Below are positions 11,516 through 24,450 of a stretch of DNA of 64,000 nt, piece by piece; within the stretch, counting starts at the first letter, position 1, and every line of letters starts with the position of its first letter. Below the pieces are notes generated by a model, which did not search any database, was not told the DNA's origin, and saw nothing but the letters and a program-made list of their open reading frames with translations. This DNA is from Macquaria australasica (lineage: Eukaryota; Chordata; Actinopteri; Centrarchiformes; Percichthyidae). Made by a program: the position numbers and the translations under genes. The stretch lies in NCBI GenBank assembly GCA_005408345.1, contig SEMN01000058.1, positions 1,450,501-1,514,500 on the forward strand. The letters are read 5' to 3'.

Positions 11516-13594
11516 TATAAATTGGGCTGTCAATATATGATTATTTCCATATTTCCAATATTCCAATTACTTAAATGAAACCATCTGAGAAGTTTAGAGG
11601 GGAAATGTCTCTGGTGGAAATGTTTACAGCTCAGAGACATTTGACCCATAACAAGGAGCCTTGACTAGACAGTGCTTTTTTTATTTTTATGAGGGGTCAA
11701 TAGCCAAAAAGGTTGGGAGTCGCCGGTTTTAATCTTTAGCATTGCATTGTATTTTATGTATGTATTTTATTAACATATTTAAATCTTAATCACAAAAGTT
11801 ACTAGTAACTACAGTTGTCAAATAAAGTAGATAGTAGATTAAAGAGTAGACTATTTCCCTGTGAAATGAAGGGGAGTTGAAGCTTAAAGTAGAATAAAAA
11901 GGAATACAAAGTAAAAATTGTACACAACTGTACTTGAGTAAATTTACTTGTTCTGAGTGGTACTGTACTGTAGCCTCTTTTCAAATTACCCTCAGATGGT
12001 AGCTCAAATATAAGAATATAAACCTCCCTCACGAATTAAAAAATCTCACAAGACTGTATAAGAGAAGGCTTGTACATTAAACACACTGAGCAGATTGGAG
12101 GTTAACAGATACAGCTGCAGTTCATCCTCTCTCACAGACAGCAAACAACCTGCCAGAAGAGGGCATGATACTCCAATCAGTACACACTTGGTGCTTCACT
12201 ACTCCCAGTGCAATGTCTAATCTACAGTATGTGTCTGTGCACACATGCATACGTGTGTGCGTGTGTGTGTGGGTGCAGAGAAGGGGATCTTAGAAATGAG
12301 CATACTGTAGGTGTTACATGACAAATTCAACATCTTGTCATTGTTCTCTCTTTATTTGTGTTGTTCACTCCCAAATCATATTATATCAACCCTCAGTAAG
12401 TCTAATGACTAGATTGTGAATAGAAACTAAATGTGAGTGAATATATTCAGATCACACTAAGTCACGCAGACACAATTCACATTTCTTCACTCATGGAACA
12501 TTTGACCGTGACAAATTAAGAGGGTTTGGACATGAATTATTTGACTGGAAGGCCTGTGAAATCACACAATACTGTCTATACTGAGAATAGCATACTCCTG
12601 TTGCCTAGAGACAGTGCCATGTTTGGCACCTCAGTTTGTCTGAAGTGATCTGTAGGTGTTAAGAAACCACGAGGAAGCCATAAATGTACATGAAAAGACA
12701 GACATCAGCTCCAACTTCTCGTCCGATAAAAAAAAAACAGGCCGACTTTTTACTGTCTGTCTAGCTGCTGTCCTGTTTGCATCTGTGAAAATGTTTCAAC
12801 ACCCTGAAAAGGTTACAGAACAAACTATATTTTGAATCAATTCATACAGCGTTCCCTACAAATTTAAGCAAATGTGCAAAGAAAATCTCCAAAGTTAGTG
12901 GAAGGTCATATATTCAGTACTATGTCATTACATGTCAGCATCGAAAAATATGGAGTCCAGTGTTACCAGCTAAACAAAATAGGTCAAGTTAGACTGATGA
13001 GGACAGACACAAGTGTGAGGAGGTGTGAATGGGAATCCGTCCACAGGATGGATATTACCTTCATACAGATAAGCAATAACTGCTTAGCCCACTGCTTTCC
13101 AGGTGAGCCAGGAGGAAACCTGCTGATTCTGTTGAAGCTGCAGATCAATCTGTTGGAATGATGTACAGTGGCTCGAGGCCGTTGTAACAAAAGTAAACAG
13201 TTACTGCAGATGGCATCCATAACCCAGGAAAAATATACTTGTGCTGCAACAAACAGCAGACGGATGATTAAAATACCTCACATGTTTAACTTCCTTACGC
13301 AGTGTCTAAGTATTCTGGTTCAGTCATGTCCACAACATTGGCAAGTTAATGTGATAGTGATGTAACGATGCAATGATCTGTATCTGCAAATACATGCTGG
13401 CTAATACATTATGTCAGTTTTGTTCAAACATTTTCACATCTGCCTCTTACACTACACACGTTATAATTGCAGTAAAAGTTGCCAGAGAGGTTTATATCAA
13501 CAGTAAATGTAGCATGCAGTGTTCTCAGTTTATTCTGTTCTCCGGGAATTTTAGATTTTATCCAACACCAAAGTAATCAATAAAAAAAAGAAAC
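11516..13594. other. Intergenic, no recognised gene
   Basis: The motif ACTTGAGTAAATTTACTTG near 11933 is reminiscent of a common fish dispersed repeat, but only a remnant is present. A GT-rich simple repeat lies at 12251-12274. Nothing coding is recognised. Confidence 0.55.
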
Positions 13595-13870
13595 ACACTC
13601 CCGAGTGTTCATTCTTTAGTCATTCAGGGAGATATATAGGTGATATAGGTGTCTTAAACATTATTAAAAAAAAGAGAACGGTAAAGCCACACACTCATAA
13701 CTCCGATGCATTTATTTCAACTCATAAAGGTCAGGGTTTCGTCACACTGCCTTCTTCAGGATAAGTTACAGCAGTCACTAATTACAAGAGGTGTTTTACA
13801 AATTAAGGCAGTCAGCTTGAGAGGCCAATCTGAGGAAGGCCTGAAACCAAAAGCAACGTCCACATAATCA
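13595..13870 (-). mobile_element. Retroelement 3'-end remnant with hammerhead-like core
   Basis: On the minus strand at 13738-13765 the sequence reads CCTGAAGAAGGCAGTGTGAC and then GAAACCCTGACC. An AATAAA-containing stretch follows (complement of 13705-13716), then a T/A-rich tail. The order CTGANGA then GAAAC is the hammerhead ribozyme core order and recurs in several animal retroelements. A second, plus-strand CTGAGGAAGGCCTGAAACC lies at 13832-13850. No ORF is associated. The family is not certain; a Penelope-like element or SINE is possible. Confidence 0.35.
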
Positions 13871-14056
13871 AGAATTCAACAAGCAAAAACATCTTACATT
13901 CAAATTAGAGAAAGAATCCACAAAATACAAATCTACAGTATATCTACACATGTAATTCAGTTAAATTCAATGTTAAAGGTCAAATAAAGGAAGTGAAATT
14001 AATTCTAACTATGTTTTAAGTCACCGTGCAAAAAATACAATATCAACAACAACATC

Positions 14057-14180
14057 ATGCTCGATGCTAGCAGCTCTGAGAGGCTTTACTTAGGCACAGT
14101 GGTGCTTTGACCTAAATGCTAACATGCTCAAAATGACATTGCTAACATGCTGATGTTAATCAGGTGCAGTGTTTACAGGT
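14057..14180 (-). repeat. AGCCATGCTAGC repeat (family B), 3'-end fragment
   Basis: It is a reversed fragment carrying GATGCTAGCAGCTCTGAGAG, AGGCACAGTGGTGCTTTGA and AAATGCTAACATGCT. These match the right-hand third of the copies at 15667-16385 and 44213-45000. Confidence 0.65.
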
Positions 14181-15660
14181 ATGCAGCATCAACTGTTATT
14201 GGTTCATTTGGTCACGTGCAAAGCTTTGTTCACAATTCAAAGTTCTTCACAGGTAAGAGGTAACAGGAGGGATTTTTAAAGTAAAACTAAGAAAAGTTTC
14301 ACTCACTCTAATCATTCAAACAAGCAATTATAAACTTGCAAACTGTCTGAGAGAAATGCAAGAGAAACAGTGAGTAGAGGAACAGATTAATATTTGACAT
14401 ACCAGAGAAACAACCCATTGTTGATAGCCCTAACTGTTAAAACAAGCTCCACTAACTAACTAATTTGTATATGGGTTGAAAAGATAACCAGATTTGATAA
14501 TGCTTACCCACTCTGCTTAACACTAATGCATAGGTGCATGCTTCAAAGTCGAGGCTAAAAGAATGATGCCTAAATGTGTCTAAACTGTCAACAAATATTA
14601 TTAAATCAGTAGCAGTGTCCCTGTCTAATGCCCATCTAGAACAAGCTTAACATAATGCCAAGAGTGTGAACACAGCTCTTAGTGGGGGTATATGAGGACA
14701 CAAAGGCTCATAGTAGCAGCCCTGGTACCTCATACCCCCAGACATCATATAGGAAACCTGGTAGAACTTGACACTGGCCTTTTCCAAGTCCTCAACACAT
14801 GTAGAGACCTTTCATTATCTGCGAAAATACAAAAAGAAGAATCCAGGCTATGGAGAACCTCATACTAGAGCATTCAACTAGACCCTCTGCACCTTTGGTA
14901 CTCACCCACACCTTCTTGGGATGCTTCCATCACTACTCCAACTATGTCCCCCAAATTGCTCTGGGAAACAGGAGAAGCTTATTTGGAAATTAGTGTTGGA
15001 ATCATCACAAATAAAGACTTGCACTAGGCATTACCAGCAAACCCTCAGGGACTGGCGGAAAAGTCTGATTAACAGCATGACATTAACTTTAATAAAGTCA
15101 AAGACGTCTTCTGGGTGTTAAGGCTGTAGTAGCACGCTTTTATTACCAAATGTAAAGTGCAGCAACATTAAGTGAAAGCCTGTGTACAAGGAATGCGGGG
15201 TCTGATTGGTGTTTAATGAGAAAGCTCATTGAATGAACATTTCTCTTGAGAGTTCATGCTGTGGATACTGGTCTGCTTAATTAAAGAGACATGTTGCCAT
15301 TTTGATGTAGATGAGTTTAAAATTAGTATCTCCCTTAGCTGCGACTGAGCATCCTAATGTTAAATTCTGCACCTCGTAGAACATGTACTGATGTGACACA
15401 AACAAGAAAGCAGAGCTGGGAACTGCAGTAACAATTTGTTATGATAAAATGTAGCAATTAAAATAACTTTGATACCTAATGGAGGAGAAACAGGCTGAGT
15501 TTTGTGTGGACATGTTAAAGAAAGTTTAATGACTGGCAAGGCTGACAAAGTCTAGATTGAGGAAATAAACATGATAAACTGTTACAATGCCTATTCATGT
15601 TACTAAAATGACAGATGGTAATAAGCTAACAGTTGCACATGCAAGGTTTGTGCATTGTTT
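14181..15660. other. Intergenic, unclassified
   Basis: The part at about 14610-15180 is somewhat richer in G+C and not simple sequence. None of its reading frames shows a recognisable domain. It may be an eroded transposon body. Confidence 0.4.
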
Positions 15661-15666
15661 CTTTTT

Positions 15667-16385
15667 AGCCATGCAAGCGGCATGGATGTCAGTGTTAGTC
15701 AGTTCGACAACCTCTTTGGTGAAATATTTCATGGTCCCCAGAGGATGAAGCTTACTAACTTTGGTGATCCCCTGACTCTCTCTAGTGCCACCAGCAGGTT
15801 GACATTTTTGGCTTTTAGTGACATATCTCAACAAATATTGGGTGCATTGCCATGAAATTCGATAAAGACATTCATTGTTCCCAGAGAATGAATCCTAGTG
15901 ACTTTAAGGATCCCTTGACGTTTTCTATAGTGCTACCAGCAGGTCAAAGTTTCCACTTATCATGTGAAATATCTCCACATCTGCTGGAAGAGGTTTACAT
16001 TTTTGATTTTCAGTTTACAATTATTGGATGGCTTGCTATTCATGTTCCCCACAGGATGAACTGTAATAACTTTAATCCCCCAACTTTTGATCTCATCAGG
16101 TCAAAATTTTAATTTGTCCAAAGGTTTATGACTAAATACCTGCAGATGTAATGCCATTTCCATCAGCCTCAGATGTACTTTGTAAATAGTGCTAATTAAC
16201 AAATGTTACCTAACACCCTAAGCTAAGACACTGAACAGGGTAAACATTATACCTCCTAAACACCAGCATGTTAGCAATGGCATTGTGAGCATATGAGCTT
16301 GCTGATGTTAACATTTATCTCAAAGCACCGCTGTGCCCAAGCACAGCCTCACAGAGCCGCTAACATGGCTGTAGACTCTTAGTCT
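15667..16385 (+). repeat. AGCCATGCTAGC repeat (family B), near full length
   Basis: It begins AGCCATGCAAGCGG and ends GCTAACATGGCTGTAGACTC, so the ends form an imperfect inverted pair. Inside are three diverged copies of a unit built on CCCCAGAGGATGAA followed by ACTTTGGTGATCCCCTGA, at about 15736, 15879 and 16047, with spacing about 145-170 bases. A right-hand third with CAAAGCACCGCTGTGCC follows. The open frames across it are not gene-like. Confidence 0.75.
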
Positions 16386-17149
16386 TGTTTTCACAAAAAC
16401 CTATACTGGTTAATTATTCACAGCGCCTCTGTTTTGTTATTACTGTTGATCCATAGAACTCAAAAAACACCAGTAAGTCTCTGCTGTGTGTGCATGATCC
16501 CGTTATCAAAGGATTTAGCTGACTGCCTCTTGAATGTATAATGCATTCAGAAGTTCAATGTGCACAGGCCCAAATAAATCAAAGTAATTAACTCAATAAT
16601 TGATCTGATGAATTTTCCCGCAAAATGGAGACATTTTTGCTAAATCTGCAGAAATGCGCAGCTAGTGGGGCTCGGGGAAATCACACAGAGAGAGATCTTG
16701 CATAAACAATGGGCACACTGTGCCAGAGGGTAAGGCACTTTTAATTACAAGACACTGGAATCTACAGCCATGATATGACCCTTTAATCAATGATTGAGTG
16801 GTGGATAAATGCCAGTCAGATGTGAAAATTAAAGCAGAGAATGATCATTCTCAAATGTGATTTTCCTGAAATGAGCCTCATCTTCTAATTATTACAGCCC
16901 TGACTTAATGATTATTTGTATTGCTTACAGAACGAAAGTTTGACTATGAGAGAGACAGAGTTGGGGGGACTGATCACAGTCACAGTTTATAGCTACTGAT
17001 GGCTTGTTTTATGATGTTAATAACTATTCTGTATGATGACCATCCCGTTAAGAAATGAAGGTATATTGTTGACTGACAACTCACATCCACATGGTGTGAC
17101 GTCACAATGTTCCCATAACATACAGTAGCAACTCCATCTGTGTATGAAC
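16386..17149. other. Intergenic, possible conserved non-coding segment
   Basis: No gene or repeat is recognised. The part at about 16680-16910 is a balanced, non-repetitive sequence with homeobox-like ATTA cores. It could be a conserved non-coding element, but this is a guess without an alignment. Confidence 0.3.
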
Positions 17150-17705
17150 AAGACCAAGAGTCTACAGCCACGCTAGCAGCTCCCTGAGCTAAATGCTAAC
17201 ATGCTGATGTTTAACAGTTATATTGTTTACCATGTTCACTATCTTAATTTAGCGTGTTAGCATGCTAACATTTGCTACTTAGCACTACACACAAAGTACA
17301 ATTGAGGCTGATGGGAATGTCATTAGTTTTGCAGATATTCAGTAAAATAAGTATTGGCATTTTTTAAATTTTGACCTGATGATGTGCTAGATGAAATGTT
17401 AAAGGGTCACCAAAATTATTTCAATTCACCCTCAGGGTGACATGAATGTCTGTACCAAATTTAAAAGAGATCCCTCCAATAGTTATCTAGACATTTCACT
17501 CAAATCCACAAATATGAACTGCATAGTGGCAGTAGAGGAGAAGTCAGGGATCACCAAATTGTCTGGATTCATCCTCTGGGGACCATGAATGTCTGCACAA
17601 AATGTCATGGCAATCTCAATTTCAATTTGGACTGATGTGGTGGACTGACAGACCGACTTTGCCATGCCCGAGCCACGCCGTCAGTGTGGCTAAAAACCAC
17701 ACAGT
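17150..17705 (-). repeat. AGCCATGCTAGC repeat (family B), inverted copy
   Basis: It is an inverted copy reading GAGTCTACAGCCACGCTAGC at its left and ending near GTGTGGCTAAAAACC. It contains two reversed internal units (about 17404-17460 and 17548-17600, each with the ATTCATCCTC/ATTCACCCTC core). It lies only about 770 bases from the direct copy at 15667. Confidence 0.75.
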
Positions 17706-19233
17706 GAACAGCATATAGACCCCGCATACAACATGTACAGTAATGAATAAACATTACAGTGTGATGAATTTAAATGTTACTCTAATGTAAACTGCTGTTT
17801 TCAAATGAAAAATAGCAGGAGCACTTTTAAATTCCATGACATTGTTGAATGACTTGAATCAATATTTAATTCCAAATTAACAGCAGTTTGTTCTTGGGCA
17901 GGTATTGATCTCCTAGACCCGAGGAAGAGTTATTGCACACAAATCAAAAATATTTTGGTATTGCTGCTCTGCTGACCCATTGGGACAGAGTAATGGGGAC
18001 ATATTTGACAGTGTAGTGACTTTCCAGGCTGAGGTAAAACAGAGAAAAGGATTGTATTTGCATCCATACAAGGTTGACCCTAAAGGTAGAAAGACTGGGA
18101 AAATGGCCACCCTTCATCACCGACGCTTAAGTGACAAATTGTCACCAATAATGTCCACCACAATCAGTCAGCAATTGATCTGATAATGAGGTGTGTGAGT
18201 TTCACCTGCTGGCTGTATAGTGGGATTAATAATTATAATTCATTTCATTACTCATATTCTTACAAGTCCTGTATAGTTACAACATTTTACAGTACGTAGC
18301 CAATGGTTCATAAGTTGAAGTGATATGTCCCTTATTGTGGTATATATATTCTCTGTAGTATACATCATGTGCAGAGCCTCTGCAGACTAAAGTAAGGCTG
18401 GATGATTACTTATCTTTCTGGTAATCAGTCTTATTGGCCTTAATGCCACTCTTACTTAATGATACTTTATATGTCATTATGGTTAATCTAACATAAAACT
18501 GCAGAATGTCACTATTTGTCATGCAATGTACTGAGTGGGAAATCCATGCTTCTGGTCAGCACTACCATCTATGAGAGGCCGATGAGGCCATAAATCATTG
18601 CCCTTGCACACAGCATTAGCACATACACTGCCATACTCTCCCGAAACACTATAAAATCTTACATGCACTCTTTTATACTTAATCTCCTAAATACAATATG
18701 ATTCTTTCTATCACAGCAAAACTCTCTTAAAGGGTAATTACACCTTCAAATTCTGCTAGAACTCTTTCTCCCAGCATATTTAAAAATTGCAACATACTAC
18801 TGTAGGAGGCGTGGCCTGAGAGCGACGCAGTGTGTGATGTGGAGGGTCAGGGGACACTGAGCAGTGTAGCATGGACAGGGATGTAGAGCTGGTAGTCAGA
18901 GCTAATGAGTCACGAGAAGCTACTGTCAAAATCTCTGGATCTGCTGAAAGGACAGGGAGTCTGATGGAGCTTTGACAGCAACTATAAGCACATTTATGGC
19001 CCTTTGAGAGAATCACTGTGTGCGTACCTGTGCTGTGGCTCGGCTAGCAGCTTTACTACAAGAGGCTCTCCGGTGTGTGTGTGTGTCCGTGGGGGAGTGT
19101 CAGTACATAGCCATGCAGTTTATCACGATTAATGTTACTGTTTGTCAACCCTAGATATCTTGTTATGAAATTTCAAATCCAAGCAGACACATACAAGCTA
19201 ATTCGGAGCAGAAACAGCTGTTTTTAGACAAAA
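17706..19233. other. Intergenic, no recognised gene
   Basis: It is AT-rich with short spurious open frames. Nothing specific is seen. Confidence 0.55.
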
Positions 19234-19563
19234 TAGCTGTGTCTCAAATCAGGGGCTACATCCTTCAAAGGTTGCATTTGAAGACCGAATGCGTCACAGC
19301 GGCGTGACAAGGCTGTCCCATTTCGAAGGCTCCTTCAAATGTGGCCTTCTTTTCCTGAATTTGGAGGCCTTAAAAACCTCAAACCTCAACTGCAGCTGTC
19401 AAGGTTGCTAGGCGACAGGAGCAGCGCTTCATGACGCTGGTGACGCAAATAGGAAATCCTCTGTAGACCAGAGCGCCTCATTTAACAACGCTCAGTTCAG
19501 CCTTTGCAGTCTATGAAGGCCGCGCTCTTAGAAGGATGCAGCCCCTGAATTGAGGCACAGCTA
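19234..19563. mobile_element. Non-autonomous DNA transposon (MITE) with 33-bp TIRs
   Basis: A 330-base element. Its left end, TAGCTGTGTCTCAAATCAGG, and the reverse complement of its right end, TAGCTGTGCCTCAATTCAGG, continue as terminal inverted repeats that match at 30 of 33 positions. The interior is GC-rich relative to the flanks and has no ORF. The terminal TA on both sides could be a TA target duplication; no longer duplication is visible. The superfamily is uncertain; hAT-like and mariner-like both remain possible. Confidence 0.8.
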
Positions 19564-22189
19564 ATATGTGTTAGCACTAGCCCCACGACTGGCTACAAAT
19601 AATGGACAATAGCATACTGCTACTGCAATGAAGGATAATGTAGTCTGTGGTCACATTACCACTAGTGCAACCAAAATCATTTTAAATATGGTTGTAACAT
19701 GCTACAAATGGCAGTCACACTCTAGCCTTGATGCTGATACAGCCAACATTTTAACTACAGCCTTTTTCTAAATCTGCAATTACTGTAAAGACTTAAAGAT
19801 GGCTTTGTAGTTGAAACTTTGGCATTACTAATACATCATTGTGTCGAGTGTTTAGTTACACCTATGTGTTTTCTGTCCACAGTCAGCACATCTTCATCAC
19901 TGGTGCTCTACTGCCCAACTGTTGTTCCTGTACTGTAGCAGCCACAGCGTCATTGGATGCTTCAGAAAGGAGAGTTCATCATGAAAGTACATTAACATAA
20001 AACATTCAACTATTATAACATATGCAAAAAGGCTGATATGGTTATCAACACACAATGGGCTACAGGTTAAAGATAACACATGGGGTATATCTCTGGTTTA
20101 CCACAAGAAACCAAATCATGTAGCATGTTTTTGTGTCTTATCTAACTCTTGTTACAGGTATAAAACAGGTATCTTGTGACGAGTATAAAACATAACCACA
20201 CCTCTAAATTTTTGTTCATGCTGGCTATTGTGACAGCACTTCTATCGCTAAAAGCTAGCCTTTCCTTCACCAAGTTTCACCAAGCTTGAACCCTGGTACA
20301 GAAGAGAGAGACAAATATGGATGTGGGTACTTTTTAATGCATCCTTGATCTGAGATGAGAGCAACGTAAAATTCTCGTGGACACATGCATGCACATGCAG
20401 ATGAAGTGGTAGGCTCTGTGCTAACCAGTATGCACCATTTAAACATTTCAACACCTGTCATTGAATAACTGCAGGAATCAACTTCCATTTATAGTTGAAA
20501 CTCCTAAAAAGTGTAAACTGGCCATTTCTCTATTGGTCCAATTAGAGACTGTTAACCTGTGAGCAGTGTGGCAAGAGCTTTTCTTGAACATCTGCTTTGC
20601 AATCTCTGAATAACAGTCAGTGAAAGTACAAAAGGCAACCATTTATCCAGAATACTGTTTAGAAGTATGAGTACTGAAGCCAACATAATGCAGTAAAATT
20701 ATAATGAAACTCATTTTACAGGACATTTATTGTCATTTAAGTGATTTAAGTAATTAATTAATGTCTCATTTATGAGCCAAAGGGCATATCCTGCATTCAT
20801 TTTCCCCTTTCCCCCCTCCTTGTGCTCTCCTCTCCTCACCTCACTTTTGTCAATTTAATTCCAGTTAGGTGAGGTGGGGAAGTAAAGGAAAAGACATTAT
20901 TTTAGTTTTTGACATACTTGGCAGAAAAATTAACTCTGGGTCGCTTAATGTAGTATATTCTCTGTGCTGTGTTGTGTCATGTTATGTGGAGAGCCTGCAC
21001 AAACCAAAGCATGGCTGGATGAATAAGGACATTAAGGGCAAAGTGTCACACTGAGGAGAGTCCTGACCCTCAGGGTGTCTAGTAATCTTTATTACTCAGT
21101 GCATACCAGGAGCCGGGCTTACATGCAATGGCAGAATAGAAATTCAGCTGTTGTTCAGTTGAACAAGCACACAAAAGATAGCATGAAAAAATGTTTTATC
21201 TTCACTATTTTTTTTAGATCCATGGTAAAAAAAAAAAAAAAACATCATTATAATACTCAACATTCCTGGAGACAATCATACAGACACCAGTCACATTCTC
21301 TTCTACTGGGGGACATGGACGCTGGGGTTTTGCCTGAGGGAGATGCAGCTTTGTACTGCAAGTCCTTCACGTCAAGAATCGTAGAGCAAGTGATGCAGCA
21401 TGGGACAAAAGTGGAAAAACAGCAACCATAAGAGACTTGCGCCTCACACCTCTAACATCAAGCCTTTGGCTCTGCTGTTTGTGCTGCCTCAGGGGGAGCA
21501 TGGTGCTACTGATACAGTAACCTTTGTAAAGGCTGGGTTTGACTTGGACACATCTCAGAGGAGAGGGAAGGAGAAAAGAAAGCGCTGCCAGTTGCAGACC
21601 TCTCTGCTTACAGTAAGTTGTCTTAACCAAGTTGTAATTTCATTAAAGGGTTTTGTATTTTCAAATCCAGCTGATAAGGCACTTCTTGAGCTCAGGTGGC
21701 ATTAATGTCCTTCCAAAAAAGAGGAGGAGTAAGTGTAAGTACTTGGAGACTTGATTTGGGGTGACTTTACAGCAGTAATTCCAAACCTTTTTTGCACAGG
21801 TTGAATGCATCTGTACGGGTCATCAACAGTTCAAAGAGTAATTTTTCCTTATCAGGCTTTACATGAATATTTTTAGAGGGATAAGGAGATGACCCAGTAA
21901 TTCACAAGAAAAAAAAGCAGAAACTTGCTTTTCTGCTTTCCTGTCCCCAAATCACAGCTCTACAGTCTTTGCCTAAAAGGTTGTACCCTAAGTAGGCATT
22001 GCTTTGTTGTCAAAAGATTGAGAACCACTGAATTATTATAGTATAAAGTTATAATGGAAGCCCCAGTATTTAAAGCTTAAACCCGACTTAACTGAATATT
22101 TGGTCATGTTAGGTGCTGGAAACAAGCTAAAAACACAACACTGCCATATTATCACCCTTTAAAGGAAGAGTGTTTTTGTGTGACGTTGG
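19564..22189. other. Intergenic, no recognised gene
   Basis: The longest open frame (118 codons, 21075-21431) spans an A-run (21226-21242) and shows no domain. I see no RNA gene. Confidence 0.5.
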
Positions 22190-22345
22190 TACAGAGGAAG
22201 GCTAGATATTTTCCCCTGATTCATGCTTTGTGCTAAGCTAAGCTAGCTGCCTGATGTCGATAGCTTCATACAGACAAATGAGGAGTATCAATCTTCATTT
22301 ACACATCCAGCTGAACAACAACAACATTAGCATTCATTTGGAGTC
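22190..22345 (-). repeat. Diverged TTAA foldback repeat (family A) arm
   Basis: It contains GCTAAGCTAAGCTAGC and TCATACAGACA(A/T)ATGAGG followed by TATCAATCTTC, in the same order as the reverse arms at 47683-47873 and 56840-57054. It is strongly diverged. Confidence 0.5.
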
Positions 22346-23697
22346 GTGTTTCTGTTCACCTGATGAATATTAACTTAATTTTTAGCTCTGTTTCGGCCCA
22401 ACTCCTAAGTAAAATATCTGGTTCTTAGTGGCTAAATGCTCCACGTACGTTGACTAGCTAGAGGCTAACTTTGTCTGTCTGCTGTTAGATGCTGGACAGG
22501 TAGCGCACAGAGGGTTATTAGAGCTTCGTAATAAGAAACAGCTGCCTTCTGTGTCTGGAAACAAAGGTGATGAGAGCCTGTGAGAGTGAACCAAAACCAA
22601 CCAAAACAATGAGCTGAAAGAAGCTAAAACACTCACACGTAGATGTAGATGTAGAAGCAGACGTAGAAGAACTGAGGGGAGCTGTGATACTTGTGGGATT
22701 GTCACTATGAGCACAATGAACAAATGACTATGCTCTTTCACATTACTCATTTGTTCCATTGTTGATATCAAATATTGATTGTAGCAGCTTTAAACTGTGT
22801 TTTATACTTAACTCTCAGCTATCACACAGTCCATATAACTGCCATTGTTTACGTGGCCAGGTACCTTGCCTAAGAAAAAACCTTAATTCCTGTATGATTA
22901 CAGCAGGTAACACAGCTAATAATAAATACATAATGATCCAGAGATCTACATTCTCTCTTCTTGCTCTACATGCAAGTCTCAACCTGATTATTGACATGTC
23001 AGTTCTCTTTTTAAATATCTGCAAAGCGAATCCTGAGGCCAGGCGGTGCTGTAGGAGAAGTGTTTGCTTGCGGCATCAGTGCGGGCCCAGAGAAATCAGG
23101 TGAACACAGCATATGTACAGTTATCTCATTAATTTAAAGGGTTTCTGGGCGTCCTTCCAGCTCAGATGAAGTATGCCAAGGTAGTGGAGCATCATAGAGC
23201 TAATGTTATTTAGAGATATCACAATGATCTACAGTATGCTTCATTACATGCAGGGTTAAGGGTGAGTGTTGTTCAGGGATGACTTTGCTTAGTCTGCTGC
23301 CTTTTTTGGTGCTGACACTTGCAGGGTGGCAGCGTGGTTGCAGGGGTTTAAAATCATCCTGTTACCTGGTGACATAGGATTGTTTACAGACAAGACAACA
23401 AATCTGTGACATGTTGAGTGTTGTTTGCTCTTCCACACCTCAGGAAGTGGGAAGCCTTTCTGTGGGATACCCTGTCACAGGTAAGGACCCAGGATTAGAT
23501 AAATATGGCTGTAGGCAGGGCAAGCCTCAGCTAAGCAGTTGATATCAGAGTGGGCTGCAGGCTGCCTCATTAGCAGACTGAGACTGGCTCATTAGACCAA
23601 AATTAGACCACGAGACAAGCTAGATCACACACCTGAACTATGCTAGGTATGCTTGTGGTGGCTTTGTGTCAACTGTTAGCTAGTAGTATATGGCTAC
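22346..23697. other. Intergenic, no recognised gene
   Basis: No exon or element is definable. Confidence 0.5.
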
Positions 23698-24450
23698 TTA
23701 AAGCTGGGGTAGGCAGTTTTCTTTTGGCGTCATTGGGCAAAAATGCCATATTAACCGTGCAGCATATTGTAATTCAAGTGGTCTGAGAGCAGACCTCCAT
23801 TTCAGCCCCCCTCTTGCCTCTGTTTTCAGGCTTCAGAAAATCTATCCCGTGACGGTAGACTTTAGCCTATCAGGTTATTTCAGAGAGACGGTGTGTTCGT
23901 ATTGGCTAAGCTACAAGAGCAGATGTGTGTACACGTCCCTTCAGACGGTGAAAGCCGGAAACTTGTGATAAATGTCCAACACAAAACAGCATGTCCCGGC
24001 TCCACGCGGAGCTTCGGGCTCATTATGTTCGATGACATGCCGCTGGTATTGACGTGGCAAAGAGGCATGATGACAAACAGTGGGGAATAACTTTTGACGG
24101 GGGACAGTGGTGTGTGTGTGGGGGGGGGTGTACTAGCCTCTCTTCCCGCTGCTGGACGGCGTTGCAGCTGCCTCTGAAGCCTGGGGCTCTCTGCTCTGCG
24201 GCCGCGAAGCGCTGGAGGGGCGTCTTTGAGAAAACAAGTCATGGCGGGAGGGACCGCGGTCTCGGTGAGGCTCACGCCATGGAGAGCGAGCCCTACGAGG
24301 GATACGGTTTCACTGGGTAACCGACTCCTTCTGCTGCCGGTTGAAGTTGTGGGTTTGGTGGGAGGGGCTTAGCGGAGTGATACGAGGCAGCAGAGAGAGA
24401 GGCGGAAGGTTTTGCCTAGGTTGCACAGATTCTGCCTACCCCAGCTTTAA
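23698..24450. mobile_element. TTAA-bounded TIR element (family D) with GC-rich cargo
   Basis: A 753-base element. The left end TTAAAGCTGGGGTAGGCAG is an exact inverted copy of the right end CTGCCTACCCCAGCTTTAA (19 bases including TTAA). TTAA at both ends is the piggyBac-type target, though this may simply be the TIR end. The left 400 bases match the second copy at 25295-25757. The right half (about 24095-24330) is CpG-rich (GCGGCCGCGAAGCGC) and absent from that copy. No transposase ORF is seen, so it is non-autonomous. Confidence 0.8.

Noticed and set aside
21075..21431. 118-codon open frame
   Set aside because: It crosses an A-run, has no domain and no splice or promoter support.
23880..24320. 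Open frames on both strands in the GC-rich region
   Set aside because: They lie inside a TIR element, overlap each other on both strands and show no domain.
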